Positions 32,635 through 44,889 are shown, numbered from the stretch's first letter. The stretch is DNA of 64,000 nucleotides from Selaginella moellendorffii (GCF_000143415.4 NW_003314290.1:1540454-1604453), one strand, 5' to 3'. Notes: generated by a model from the sequence alone, not told the origin. Made by a program: numbers and translations.

Positions 32635-33420
32635 CACAAAATCCCTAGGCCCCAAAGTGGAGCCGGAAGGGCGCCACATGGTAGTGGCCGAAGCGAGAGC
32701 CAAACGAACGTAACACGTTTGGACCAAAAGCTCCGACTTGAAAAGTCAAGAGCGGGAGTGGAACTCCCAACGAAGTGCTCGAGGAACGAGCACGAAGCGA
32801 GCAAAAGGCGAGGCTCCAAAAAGGGACCCAAAAGGACCAACACATGACACGTGGGAGAGTCCGAGATGGACCCGAGTTGGAGTCCGAAGTGGAGTCCGAG
32901 GTGGACCCGAGATGGACCCGAGTTGGAGTCCGAAGTGGAGTCCGAGATGGAGTCCAAGGTGGACCCGAGATGGACCCGAAATGGAGTCCGAGATGGAGTC
33001 CGAGATGGACCCGAGATGGAGTCCGAGATGGAGTCCGAGATGGACCCGAGATGGACCCGAGATGGAGTCCGAGATGGAGTCCGAAGTCGAGACCGAGACC
33101 GGGACCGAGACCGAGACCGAGATCGGGACCAAGACCGAGACCGAGGCCGAGGCCGAGACCGAGCCCGAGCCCGAGTCCGAGTCCGAATCCGAGTCCGAAT
33201 CCGAGTCCGAGTCCGAGTCCGAGTCCGGAGCCTGAGAGGGTGAAAGCCCAAAGCGTTCGTCTCCCAGACCCTGGGGGGTTTGGTGAGCTCCAAAAGTATA
33301 GTAGGGGGAGGACTGCAGTGGAGCCAGTTTGGCTAGGAAAGGCCAGTTTGGCCCAGGAAGGCCGGACCCAGTGTTGGGTGATGAGCTGCCCACTGGGAAG
33401 TCCAAGACTAGAGTGAACAC
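32635..33420 (+). repeat. Repeat module A (younger copy)
   Basis: A GC-rich, non-coding repeat with a unique head (32635-32855), a tandem array of short units (32860-33235) and a unique tail (33240-33420). Long open frames on both strands are by-products of the 6/12-bp periodicity and encode only low-complexity strings. An inverted, decayed copy is at 11780-12450. Confidence 0.8.
32860..33235 (+). repeat. Short-unit tandem array with graded unit types
   Basis: The left two thirds are built of roughly 12-bp units alternating gagatggagtcc and gagatggaccc types. Around 33085-33160 the units become 6-bp gaccga types, and from about 33160 to 33235 6-bp gagccc then gagtcc types. Unit type therefore changes in order along the array, as expected from successive local expansions. 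Confidence 0.85.
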
Positions 33421-34245
33421 AAACCGACAAGCGGGGTAACTTGGTGAAGTGTTCAAGAGCCGGCTCTAGTTCCCCCGGGAGATCAACTGGCCGATGCTCC
33501 CAGTCCAAGTGTGGGTGGCACTACCTACTTGGATACCTGACCACACCGGAGGGCTACCCCTCTTCCTTTCCACAGTCTGGGACTTTGGGACACCATTTCG
33601 GAACACCATGGCCTTACGCAAGCCTCATGGGTACTCTCCCCACCTTTCGTCTTTAGGTGCTCTAGCCATGGGCTTAGAGCGAGGTTCCGTTGAGCCACAC
33701 GACCAAGGACACAGTCACACAGTGAGGAAGTCCTAGAGGATAGTGGGACTTAGTGGTCGGGCCAGTGGGCCTCCATCCAGTGGCAGTGTTGGCGAACACA
33801 GCCAAGGACAGAAAGGGACCTGGTGGGGACCGGAACGGAGATATTGGGGAAGGCTATTCCCCATGTCTGTAGGCATCCTAAGGATGTTAAGGAGTGGATC
33901 TGGGATGACCACTCATGGATGGATGACCTAGTCTTTGAGAGACGGGATTGGAATGTAGGTGGTGTTGGACCACCAGTGTGACCAAGGTAAATGGGCATGG
34001 CCTTAGTGTAATGGGCCGATATGTCAGTGGTACCTTGGGGTGTCGATCATGGGATCGGACACGTGGAGCACTTGGACCAAGTGCTAAGGTTGAGTGGCAT
34101 GGATGCCATTCTCGGGGCTAGCAAGCCCCAAGTCCTGAGTTGGGCTTATGGAGGTTGTGAATGAGACTCCTCCAAGTGGTCGGAGGTGTGGTTAAGTGAC
34201 TAAAGTAGAATGGAAAAATTAGTCACTTACAGTATGTAGTCTAAG
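33421..34245 (+). repeat. Repeat module B (younger copy)
   Basis: Directly continues module A. It is GC-balanced and non-coding, with recurring phrases such as cttagtggtcgggcc, accttggggtgtcgatcatg and gtggcatggatgccatt. The older collinear copy is at 10740-11560. Short frames inside match nothing known. Confidence 0.78.
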
Positions 34246-34360
34246 TGTTCGGTAAACTCTGCTCGAAGAAGTGGAAAAATGATCGTTAAATATTAATCCC
34301 AAGATCTAGCATCAGTAGCTTATGGAAATTGCAAAGGTAAATTCAACTTCATTAGTAGTA

Positions 34361-34863
34361 TCAAATCATGGCTATATAAAAGTTTATATAGTGAAACATC
34401 AACAAAACTTTACACCTCTGTGTTATATCCATACCAAAGAGAGGGCAAATAACCATGCCAACCAAATGTTGAAAGTTCAAGTACTTCACAATCATTCTTT
34501 TGAAGGTCTGAATGAGCCGTTTTACTAAACCATTTGATTGTGAATAATAAGCACTCGTGAAAATGTGGCATATCCCCAACTGAGATGTTAAAATGTAAAA
34601 AACCTCAACCATAAATGTGGGACTATTATTCAAAAGAATTCACTTCAGATATGAATGTTAGAACATTACTCAATTGAGGAGGAAATATTTAAATATTCAA
34701 TAGCAGTTGTAAATGCACTAGCAAGAGCATCAACTTCCACCCAATGAATCAAGTAGTTAACAGCAATAGTTACATACTCATTGTTAGCAATCGACTGTGG
34801 AAAAAGCCCCATCAGATCAAATGCCACCAACTCAAACAAATGAGAAATTGCAATTGACTTCAA
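34361..34863 (-). mobile_element. Ty3/gypsy integrase core fragments
   Basis: Two adjacent frames separated by a disruption. The upstream one (34863-34666) reads FELVAFDLMGLFPQS, carrying the first catalytic Asp in the FDLMGPFP context, then YVTIAVNYLIHWVEVDAL. The downstream one (34633-34361) reads HIFTSAYYSQSNGLVKRLIQ and continues TFKRMI, the AYHPQxNGxVER-type region that normally carries the catalytic Glu, here replaced by Lys. The central part is lost at the break between the frames. Not functional. Confidence 0.8.
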
Positions 34864-35397
34864 CTATTTTTTTGCACCATGAGGGGGAGTATTATAAGCT
34901 TCACACCAAATGCAATTATGCACATACCAGATAATATCATATTACATCTTTAGTTAATAGAAAAACTTATGTAGCTTCTTAGTCATATGACAATGTTCCA
35001 TATGCCCACTTAAAATAAGAAAATTATAATAGGTATGAAGAAAACGTGGAATAAAGATTAAAGGCACCACCAACCATAACTAACCATTAAGATTTATCCC
35101 CATAAAATAAAAATAATTGTTCTTAAGACAATATTGAGAATGTAAATACCAAAATAGCAAGTCATTTTAACTTGATCCGCTTTGACATATTTGGCCTGTA
35201 TAAAGTAAAAGGTTTAAAAAACAAATGCTAAATTGCATTATTAACTCATATAAACTTTAATGAAAATGATACAATTGTTAGGAGGCATTATCACAATTGT
35301 TAGTATGTCCAAATATGTGTTTGAAGACATTTAAAAAAGTGCTCTAATCCTCACTAGTGGTTAAGTTTAAACCATTGTCCCACTGCAGCACCATCCC

Positions 35398-35580
35398 TTA
35401 GAGACACTCACTCAAACAACAAGCATTATCCCAAGAATAATATGTAACAATCATTGTAAATTGATTGAACCAATGGTACACATCATCTTTAGGATTCTTA
35501 CAGAAGAATTTTAGCCAAACACAAAAATTGATAGCAAAAGCAAGAGAAATTATATTATGTGTTGTGAATGGTGCCATCAA
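35398..35580 (-). mobile_element. Ty3/gypsy gag fragment
   Basis: The frame contains KDDVYHWFNQFTMIVTYYSW and DNACCL, which resembles the capsid segment of plant Ty3/gypsy gag polyproteins. It lies just inside the upstream LTR-like repeat and on the same strand as the integrase fragments. No zinc knuckle is visible. Confidence 0.6.
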
Positions 35581-35829
35581 CTAAGTTTGATTATTTAACT
35601 ACAATTGTATAATATTAAACAATTGCATTAATTGTTGCTTTAGAGTCAAAAAAGGAAGATATTGCTACTTTACTATAAAAATGAATAAAAAAGAAAAAAA
35701 TAAAAAAGAAAAAATTGAAAAAGTTATAAGGAAAGAGAAATCTAGACAATGAAAAAGTTAGATCTAAAGTAAATCCTAAATCCAAACACTTTTTTAAGGA
35801 TAATCAAAATTGTTTTTCACCTCCACCAA

Positions 35830-36023
35830 TGTGAGTGTATGGAATATGAAAATGGAATATAGAAATGTGTATATTAATAGGCTCAAAAATCTTAGCTTAT
35901 ATACACCGGATTGAAATTAATCCGATGGCTATTAAAATCCTATTATGCTAATATTAGTATATGGCATTATATTATATATTAATATTAATATAAAGCATTG
36001 TAACTATACACTTTTACCTCACT
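35830..36023 (-). repeat. LTR-like repeat, upstream copy
   Basis: About 194 bp, starting TGTGAGTG and ending CCTCACT. It is longer than its partner at 32125-32286 mainly through an extra tatatattaatattaatat stretch. Divergence between the two copies is considerable, so the insertion is old. Confidence 0.7.
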
Positions 36024-36193
36024 TTTTTATATTTTAAAATTTTAATTTAAAATTTAAGTTTGATTCGTTCAATTAAGAGCCACCGTGTCGACTGGGTGGC
36101 AAATTTACTGCCGAGATGGCAAATGCGCTGGCGCTGACGTGCACAAATGACCTTATTTAGCTAGGGTTTTGATTCGTTCGTCATTCATTAGCT
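36024..36193. promoter_or_regulatory. Probable promoter/leader of the TOL gene
   Basis: An abrupt change from AT-rich repeat to mixed sequence, with a telobox-like tagggttt (36161-36168) about 25 bp before the start codon. No clear TATA box was identified. Confidence 0.35.
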
Positions 36194-37569
36194 ATGGCGG
36201 ACAATCTCAAGGAGAAGTTCACGGCGCTGGGCGAGCGCCTCAAGATCGGCGGCGCCGAGGTAGGGCGCAAGGTCTCGGAGAGGATGGGAAATGTGAGCGA
36301 GCGGGTGCGGGAGATGTTCCAGGCGTCCAATGCGGCTGTGGATCGCCTGGTGGAGGAGGCAACGGGATTGCAGGGCTTCGATCCGGATTGGGGCCAGTTC
36401 ATGGAAATCTGCGACATGGTGAACGCGGACAAGATCACGGGCCAGGATCTGGCGCGGGCGATCAAGAAGCGCATGGGGAGCTGCAAGGAATCGCGCGGCA
36501 TCACGCTCGTGCTGCTGCTGCTCGAGGCCGTTGTCAAGAACTGCGACAAGATGTTCGCGGAGGTCGCGTCGGAGAGGATCCTGGACGAGATGGTGAGGCT
36601 GGTGGACGATCCGCGATCGTCGCCCGAGAATCGTGACAAGGCGCTGAAGCTCATCGAGTCGTGGGGTGAGGCCACAGAGGAGCTTCGATATCTTCCAGTG
36701 TTTGAGGAGACTTACAAGGTAACAGAACTCTCTCTCTCTTTTCTCTTTGTTTCTTTGCTTTTTGTTTTGTGTGAAAAGAGTGGTTCTTCTCTTTCATGCT
36801 TTTCTTAACTTTGGATTCTTTGTTTGTTTGATCAGAGCTTGAAATCTCGGGGTGTCAAGTTCCCTGGAAGAGATGCTGAGAGCTTGGCTCCCATTTTCAC
36901 TCCACCCCAGACTGTTGAGACGGCTCCCGTGCGCTCTGGCATCTCGAGGCTGACGCTCAGAGACGTAGTTGGCAGCCACCCTACTCGCGAGGACAACAGT
37001 GATCACGAGAAGGAGGTTTTTGACGTAGCGCGTAACAGTATCGAGCTTCTCTCCACTGTTCTTACATCGTCTCCCCAGCAGGAAGTTTTAAAGGTGTGGT
37101 TCGCTCATTCTCTCGTAAATCGCTTTAACAAGTGTTTCTTCTGTGTTTATCTTTCCAGGAAGAGCTTACCATCGCGCTAGTGGAGCAGTGCCGGCAGTCC
37201 CAGTTTAACATACAAAGAATTATCGAAAGAGTTGGCGAGAACGAGGCCCTGTTGTTCGAAGCTCTCAACGTCAACGATGAGCTCCAGAAAGCCCTCGACA
37301 AGTACGAGGAGATGTCCAGCGCAGTAGCACCACTGCCTCCACCATCAGAGCTCCCTAAATCCGACGACTCGGCGTTTGTGATCGTCGACGAGGAGCCCGA
37401 GCTGGACGACCCTCTAGTTCGCAACAAATCTTCCAAGGCTGGAGCTCGTCCATCTCCCACCGAGGATCCTTTGGCAGATCTGGACAAGATGATATTCGGG
37501 AATAAGGCAGAAGAAGAGGCCAGCAACGACAAGAAGAAAAAGCCCGCGGATGATCTGATCGCGTTTTGA
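36194..37569 (+). CDS. TOM1-like (TOL) VHS-GAT ubiquitin adaptor
   Basis: Three exons (36194-36718, 36836-37093, 37159-37569). An N-terminal amphipathic region MADNLKEKFTALGERLKIGG is typical of TOL1/TOL2-like proteins. The VHS domain (about residues 45-175) includes GFDPDWGQFMEICDMVN, DLARAIKKRMGS and LIESWGEATEELRYLPVFEE; the GAT domain (about 225-305) includes VFDVARNSIELLSTVL and LVEQCRQSQFNIQRIIERVG. The tail is short and acidic, ending KKKKPADDLIAF, and lacks the long Gln/Pro-rich extension of some TOLs. In plants TOLs bind ubiquitinated membrane proteins and pass them to ESCRT-I at endosomes, standing in for ESCRT-0. The reading frame is intact with consensus splice sites. Confidence 0.93.
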
Positions 37570-37698
37570 ATAATCTCCCTTGTCATTTTTTGTTGCTTAC
37601 AGAAATTTTTTGTACATTGGGAGAACATTCATCACAGGTTTATATACTTTGCTTTCTCCTTGCTAATCTTTTGTATATACACAGGTCCTCTGTGAAAA

Positions 37699-39371
37699 CT
37701 AAAGAGAGTACAGCATCACGTTACCATCGTCTCCAGTGACAACAAGCTTCTCTTGCGCGTCACCAGCGAGAGAGATTCCTCTCACGGCACCGTTTTTGAT
37801 CGCTCCCAAGCCATAGAGGCACTTACCGCGCTCAACGTCGTGCACCAGAAGAGATCCGTCGCCTCCACCGCTCCAAGCCAGCGAGCCTGTTCCATTTTTC
37901 TCTGTAAGTTCTCCAAGTTTCTTTTCGTTTCCTCTTCTGGCTTACGTACCGTTCATGTAGAGGCTGTATATAAAATCCCGGTGATCTTCCAGAGTGAAGA
38001 CCGCATTAAAGGACGCCCTTACGTCAAGGACCTTCAGTACTCTGTCCGCGCCTGCTGTTGTGACCAGAGGACATCCACAGGTTGTGTTCTTCGCCACTGC
38101 AATGCAGGTGAGTGCTCCAACGCCTTTCGCAGATCTGGAAAGTAAAAGTAGACATTCTTTAGTGCTTTTCTAACAAGAAAATCTTTCAGGGAGTACCTGT
38201 GGAGACAAGCAGTGTGGACCGGCTGCCTGCATCGAAAGTCCCAGACTTGAAGTAAGCCATCCTGCCCTCCTGAGAGAAACACGTCCCCGGCCTCCTCCTC
38301 TACTGCTTTTAACGCTGTAACGTGGCCTTTATGAGCGTTCTTGCACTGCAAGACGGGAGACCTCCCATCCACGTCCCAAAGTATCACAGTCCCGTCCCTG
38401 CAGCCACTCACAAGCCTCCCTCTCGGCGTTCCTGCGAATTCCATGACTGGTGCCTTGTGTCCTGCCAGCTTTGCTACCTCTCTCCCCGAAGGTCCTCCCA
38501 GATCCCAGAGGATTAAAGTCCTGTCATAGCTCGCACTGACTGCTAAACTCCCTTGGTTGAAAACACCGGCTTTAACTCCCGACACAGACGCAGTGTGTCC
38601 TTTGAGGTCCCTGCTTCGAACACCTCGTTTGTCCCACAGGCAGAGCTTGTTGTCCATTCCGCCGCTAACGATTCTTCCGTCTGGCAGATGATCCAGGCAA
38701 GTGACCCACTCGGTGTGGCCGTAAGATTTCCCGTGCATGATCCTGGTGAGCCCGCAAGTTCCAACGTCGATGGTGTAGATGGCATGGTCGGAGGATCCAA
38801 CGGCCAGCTCCGAGCCGTGGACGCTCATGCACAGGCTGGGGCGGTCCGAGAGGCTCACGACGGTACCGGACGGATCGGAGGGTCCCTTGATCCAGCTCTT
38901 CTGCAAGAAGAAGTCGTTCACTGGGGCCTGGAAGTCGGATGAGCCGGGGTGGCAAGCGGGGTTCTTGCAAGGAACAGTCTCGCAAGCGAATGGGGGAGTG
39001 GTGGCCTCTCGCTTGAAAGAAGCCGATGGAGATGGCTGATCCGGCTCCATCATGCTCGAGTGTGGTGGAGGTTCGTTTAGCCGGAGGTCAAACTTGGGAC
39101 GAACTCTGGAATCTCGGGGCCTTCCTAGAGCTGGACGTGGAGGCGCTGACTTGAAAACTCCGGTGGAAATGGTGCTGCTGGGCTTGCTCTCGAGGCTGGT
39201 TCTTCGAAGATCTGTGGTGACGCCAGACAAAGAAGCAGACCTCTTAGAAGCATAGCCTTGCTCGAGGGAAGGATTTCTCGTGCTCGAGCTATTGGTATTG
39301 GAAACTTTGGCCGCCGGATTTCGATCGATCCCAGTGCTGCTGCTGCTCCTGGTTTTCTTTCTAGTATACAT
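37699..39371 (-). CDS. WD40-repeat protein with disordered N-terminus
   Basis: The long first exon (39371 to about 38205) starts MYTRKKTRSSSSTG. Residues 1-130 are Ser/Pro/Arg-rich and probably disordered. WD40 repeats then follow: GHTEWVTCLDHLPDGRIVSG with NKLCLWD, GHTASVSGV with DRTLILWDL, GHKAPVMEF with DGTVILWDV, and GHVTALKA with DGLLQVWDF. Two short downstream exons add ADRVLKVLDV, HRDFIYSLYMN and GGGDGSLLVHDVERG, ending VTGDDGNVMLYSL with TAG at 37699-37701, enough for a seven-bladed propeller. A cysteine pair, CKNPAC, precedes the propeller. It is a scaffold by family; the partner is unknown. It converges with the TOL gene (130 bp between stops). Confidence 0.85.
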
Positions 39372-39513
39372 TTTCTTCCCTCTCGGCGCTGGAGTCGAGT
39401 AGAGTGAGATCAGTCCAAGAAGAGAAGTGTTCCTGGCATTGGGACTGACCGTTATTTAGGGCTCTTCCAAGGCCAAATCTCCACCGTTTATACGAGTGGA
39501 ATTTTCTTCTTTA

Positions 39514-39981
39514 TCAATTACCACAGGAACAGCTCCTCCTAGTGCTCTCGAATTCGGCATTCTCCTTCCAGGCCTCCCCATCCGCGTAGATCTCCTTCTT
39601 CCAGATCGCCACCGAGGCCTTGATCTCGTCAATCAAGAACTGGCAAGCGGCGAGCGCCTCCTTCCTGTGGATCGACGAGGCGGCCACAAAGACGCTCTCC
39701 TCCCCCACGGGCACCACGCCAATCCTGTGCGCCACGGCCACGCCGATCAATTCCCACCTCTCCCGGGCCGCCTGGCAGATCTTGCGCAGCTGCGAGCTCG
39801 CCATTGGCACGTATGCCTCGTAGCGAAGCTCTAGAACCTGTTTGCCCTGGAATCTATCCCGCGTCGTGCCGCCAAAGCTCGCGATCGCTCCGGCGGCTGG
39901 GCTCCTGACGGAATCCATGTATTTCGCTGTGTCGAGCTTACATTCCACGATTTCCACGAGATCGTGGACATTCTCCCCCAT
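39514..39981 (-). CDS. Molybdopterin synthase catalytic (large) subunit, MoaE/MOCS2B
   Basis: A single exon of 155 residues. It converts precursor Z to molybdopterin by transferring sulfur from the thiocarboxylated small subunit, in the cytosol. Family blocks are GAIASFGGTTRDRFQGK, LRYEAYVPMASSQLRKICQ, AHRIGVVPVGEESVFVAASS, HRKEALAACQFLIDEIKASV and IWKKEIYADGEAWKEN. The catalytic lysines of the KxSVxIWKKE-type loop are present. The frame continues a few codons upstream without an ATG, so I start at MGENVHD (39981). The tail RRSCSCGN is extra. The gene is head-to-head with ornithine aminotransferase. Confidence 0.95.
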   Translation of the reverse strand: MGENVHDLVEIVECKLDTAKYMDSVRSPAAGAIASFGGTTRDRFQGKQVLELRYEAYVPMASSQLRKICQAARERWELIGVAVAHRIGVVPVGEESVFVAASSIHRKEALAACQFLIDEIKASVAIWKKEIYADGEAWKENAEFESTRRSCSCGN

Positions 39982-40126
39982 GGCCGCGTAGAACCCTAGA
40001 ATCACTCAAAACAAGCATATTCTTAAATGGGTATATTCTGTTCTATCCATGAGGATTGACACGTAGGCGCTGACGTGAAATATATTTCTAGGGATAGTTT
40101 GAAGCTATGCTTCGGAGAGGCTAAGA
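39982..40126. promoter_or_regulatory. 145-bp bidirectional promoter interval
   Basis: The start codons of MoaE (-) and ornithine aminotransferase (+) are 145 bp apart. It contains a minus-strand telobox-like TAGGGTTC (39993-40000) and a short AT-rich stretch. It probably drives both genes; no TATA box was clear. Confidence 0.5.
40107..40124 (+). CDS. Five-codon upstream ORF in the ornithine aminotransferase leader
   Basis: An ATG at 40107 opens a five-codon frame (MLRRG) ending in TAA two bases before the main start codon, in a different frame. If transcription starts upstream of it, scanning ribosomes would meet it first, so it could reduce or tune translation. It may simply be chance. Confidence 0.3.
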   Translation: MLRRG

Positions 40127-42037
<1,911 letters not shown>

Positions 42038-42060
42038 GTCGTCGTGATCCATTCTTTGCT

Positions 42061-42139
42061 TATAGTTGTTTGGTGTGATTTTCTCGAGAGTAGGCCTACA
42101 TATAGTTGTTTGTGTGATTTTCTCGAGAGTAGGCCTACA
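42061..42139 (+). repeat. 39/40-bp tandem duplication in a 3' UTR
   Basis: 42061-42100 and 42101-42139 are identical except for one base missing in the second copy (tttggtgtg versus tttgtgtg). The repeat lies between the ornithine aminotransferase stop and the kinesin stop, in probable 3'-UTR sequence. Near-identity implies a recent event. Confidence 0.92.
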
Positions 42140-42276
42140 GCTGCAAAATCAAAGTTTGTATTTTGATCGCAAGATGATCGTGTAAATGACAAGAACACTT
42201 GGGAACAAATCTTCTATGTTTTGGAGATCATCACCCTCAGGGTAGCAAGTTAGTTTACAAAAGGTAGGATCTCTCG

Positions 42277-44889
42277 TCACAATCTCTCGGTGATAGAAAT
42301 CCTGCTTGAGCACTCGAGCGTCCATCTCCTCCGATACTTGGAGCTCTTCTTGCCTAAGTACTCCCACCCACATCTTCCACCCCGCTCCTTGCCAGCTTGA
42401 GTAGTGGTGGCGCTCGTCCTCATCAATCTTCTCTCGGACTTTGCCGCCACAGCCACAGGGAGTGGAGGCGATGGCGATGGAGCTGAATTCTCCGTCGTCA
42501 AACCATTTCTCACAGTAGCAGCAGTGGTAGCTTTGCGATCAACCAGCAGCTCGTCCTCTTGAGCTCCAACTTCGTGAACTCGAGGTGGCGGAGGATCGTC
42601 AACTTGGTGATGGCGGACAACCTCTTGGCGATGGACTTGGAAGTTGAGAGTTCTTCGCACCTGGCGAGACTCCGGCGTCCCGGATCTCACCACTCTCTTC
42701 TCGGTGGTCGTCTCCATCATCACCGAGACCACGCTCTCGAGGTGGATCGTGCTGCTGCGTTTCTTGCGCTGGCTGCTCACTGTGGGTGTCATGAATCTGG
42801 GAATGGAGGAGGACGACGATGAAGAGGATGAAGAACGTCCGGCGGTGGTGGTGGTGAGCTCCTTCTTTGCGCTCGCCGAGAGTAACTTGGCTTGCAGCTC
42901 GTCCAAGTCTTGGTTTTCCATGCCGCGGCGGATGAGAGACTCCACCATTTGGATGTTCTCGTTGAGCTTCTGGCACTCGGTTTCGTAGAGCTTCATCTTC
43001 GCCAAAACGTTGGCCATGCTAGCTGTTCTCTCGTCCCTTGCGCTCTAGAAATCCACAAGAGAAAAGAGTTCAAGACTATGAAGGGAGAGAACAAACTATA
43101 TGATCTTACAGGAGATATATCTCTTCCAAGATGAATCGCCCTGGCCCTGGAAGCAAATCCCAGCGAGCACGTCGTCTCTCCAAGGTCTTCCTCCTTTGGA
43201 CTAACGTGAACAAGCATCAAAGCTTTCGAATCCTTCCCTGGAAAAAACCATTTTTTCTCTGAGGCACAAAGCAAAACTTTTCAAAAGTACCTAAACAATC
43301 GCGAAGAATCTGTGTCAGCTTGCTATTCCTGCTTGAAGAACACCAACCATAGAAATGGAAAAACCAGTTAACTCTCGCTCGCTCCGAGAAAAGAAAGAAA
43401 CAAAGATTTTTACCTGTAAGGTATGTGTGGTTGCTTTCGTTGTAGAGCACTGATAACATCCCCCAATGCGGACAAGGATGCATTGATGGCTTTGCCTTCT
43501 TCCAGAGTTTGTCCCTGCGCTTGCGTCTTAAAGAACCTCTCACTCCCTCCCAAATCCACCAGCCAAAGTTTGCTTGCGTGGCTCTGCTTTCCATAGTTGC
43601 AAGTGATGTTGATTCGAACCAAGCTGATCGAGCAAAGAAGAATTTATGGCGGCCGGATAGAAGATGGAACAAAAAAAGAAAAGTTTTGGACTCTCACCAG
43701 TGTGATCTACTCGATGTCTCGTTTGCAGTCGTCCAACACGTAGACCTCGAACGGACCCCCTTGCGATATAGATATCTTGCCTGGCTCGCGCTTTTAATCG
43801 GAATCTCTGTCAAGTTTTCTATCTCTGTGCTACCAGATCCAGCCATCTGGATGCAAAGGCTGGAGAAGAAAAAATCACGTTTTTCAAGAGATAACGAACA
43901 AGGATTTCTTGCCTCTTGCTGCTCGACTGCTGCTGTTGCCGAGGAGCCAATAAGTCGCGCAAACACCCACGGTACACTTCGAGCATGCTCAGCTTGAATG
44001 AGTACTCGACAGTTGTGTCGAGCGAAGCGTCGAAGAAGAGCTGCTGCAAAGTGCGAGGAACTATTCCTGGACAATCCTGACTACCTTCCTGAGAACTTGA
44101 AAGTCTGAGACGAGGACGAAAAAACGAGAAAATCACGAAACCAACCATTGTGAACGTCTTTCCAGTGCCGGTTTGTCCATAGGCAAAGATACAAACGTTA
44201 CTTCCATCCATGGCGGACCTGATAATTGGCTCCACTTCTGAGAAAACATCATCTGGAAGAAACAAAGAATCTTAAGCTCTTGTCGCCACCATTTGAATGG
44301 TTTCGTACCTTGTAAGGATGCCGCGTGGAAAACCTTATCAAATAGATAGTTCCTGGCTTTGCCACCAGAGGAGGATACTTGGACTTGATTTGGAACATCC
44401 GTGGCGACAATGCCGACTCTTCCCTGTTGCTCGGAGGACAGGAGAGGCCGAACTCTACAAAAAACTCGTATGTTCCCTGCACAAAGTTTTGATTTTTCAG
44501 AGAAATCTTAGAGGCTTGCAGACCTTTGAGATCGAGGAGCTTGTTTAAAGCGAGCTTCCTGTTAACATTCGACAAGGCATAGGCAGCCTTTAGAAGTATG
44601 AGCTCTCCTGGAAAAAAAGAAAAGAAAAAGAATCAACGAAAAACACACAAAAAAAAGAAAAGAGAGATTTTTCTCTACCTTGGAGGCTTGATTTTTCGGT
44701 GTTGTTGTAGATGGCCCCTTCTGGAAAAGATGGTGTGCAAGGAGTGGAAGGGCAGCTGTTGGACAAATCCTCGATGATAAGCTTGACGGACTGAGCCCAA
44801 GTGACTGTAAGATCGCTCTTGGATCCCAGCAGTGATTCGATGGTCCCGACCAAGTTCTTGAAGGAGCTACACTTTTGAGGACTTTCCAT
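42277..44889 (-). CDS. Kinesin-14 family motor protein
   Basis: A microtubule motor, by family likely minus-end directed. It starts [17 protein letters not shown] (44889) with a short N-terminal region. The kinesin-14 neck, [11 protein letters not shown], joins [18 protein letters not shown] across an intron. In the motor follow [34 protein letters not shown] (P-loop), the switch I region [16 protein letters not shown] (switch II), [20 protein letters not shown] and [13 protein letters not shown], and the motor ends near [15 protein letters not shown] short coiled coil ([20 protein letters not shown]) and a Ser/basic-rich tail complete it, with TGA at 42277-42279. The motor sits near the N-terminus, as in the plant KIN-14 subgroup of At1g55550. 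At least seven short introns; no break seen. It converges with ornithine aminotransferase. Confidence 0.88.

Larger units (their letters stand above)
32125..36023 (-). mobile_element. Degraded Ty3/gypsy LTR retrotransposon (minus strand)
   Basis: Two similar direct repeats (32125-32286 and 35830-36023), each starting TGTGAGTG and ending CCTCAC(A/T), bound about 3.9 kb. Read on the minus strand, a gag-like fragment (35580-35398) comes first and integrase core fragments follow (34863-34361). A purine tract, AAAAGAGGGG, lies four bases before the downstream repeat (plus coordinates 32291-32300), where a polypurine tract belongs. Protease, reverse transcriptase and RNase H are missing between gag and integrase. 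The GC-rich A/B repeat (32635-34245) occupies the part between integrase and the downstream LTR, either as a nested insertion or as internal sequence. The primer-binding site after the upstream repeat (TTGGTGGAGGTG) is only a weak candidate. The element is inactive. Confidence 0.7.

Noticed and set aside
32598-33508. Several long open frames on both strands (up to 287 codons) encoding ESEVES-, GLGLGL- or SDSDSD-type strings
   Set aside because: They arise from 6- and 12-bp periodic repeats without stops. All frames are open together and no non-repetitive domain is attached.
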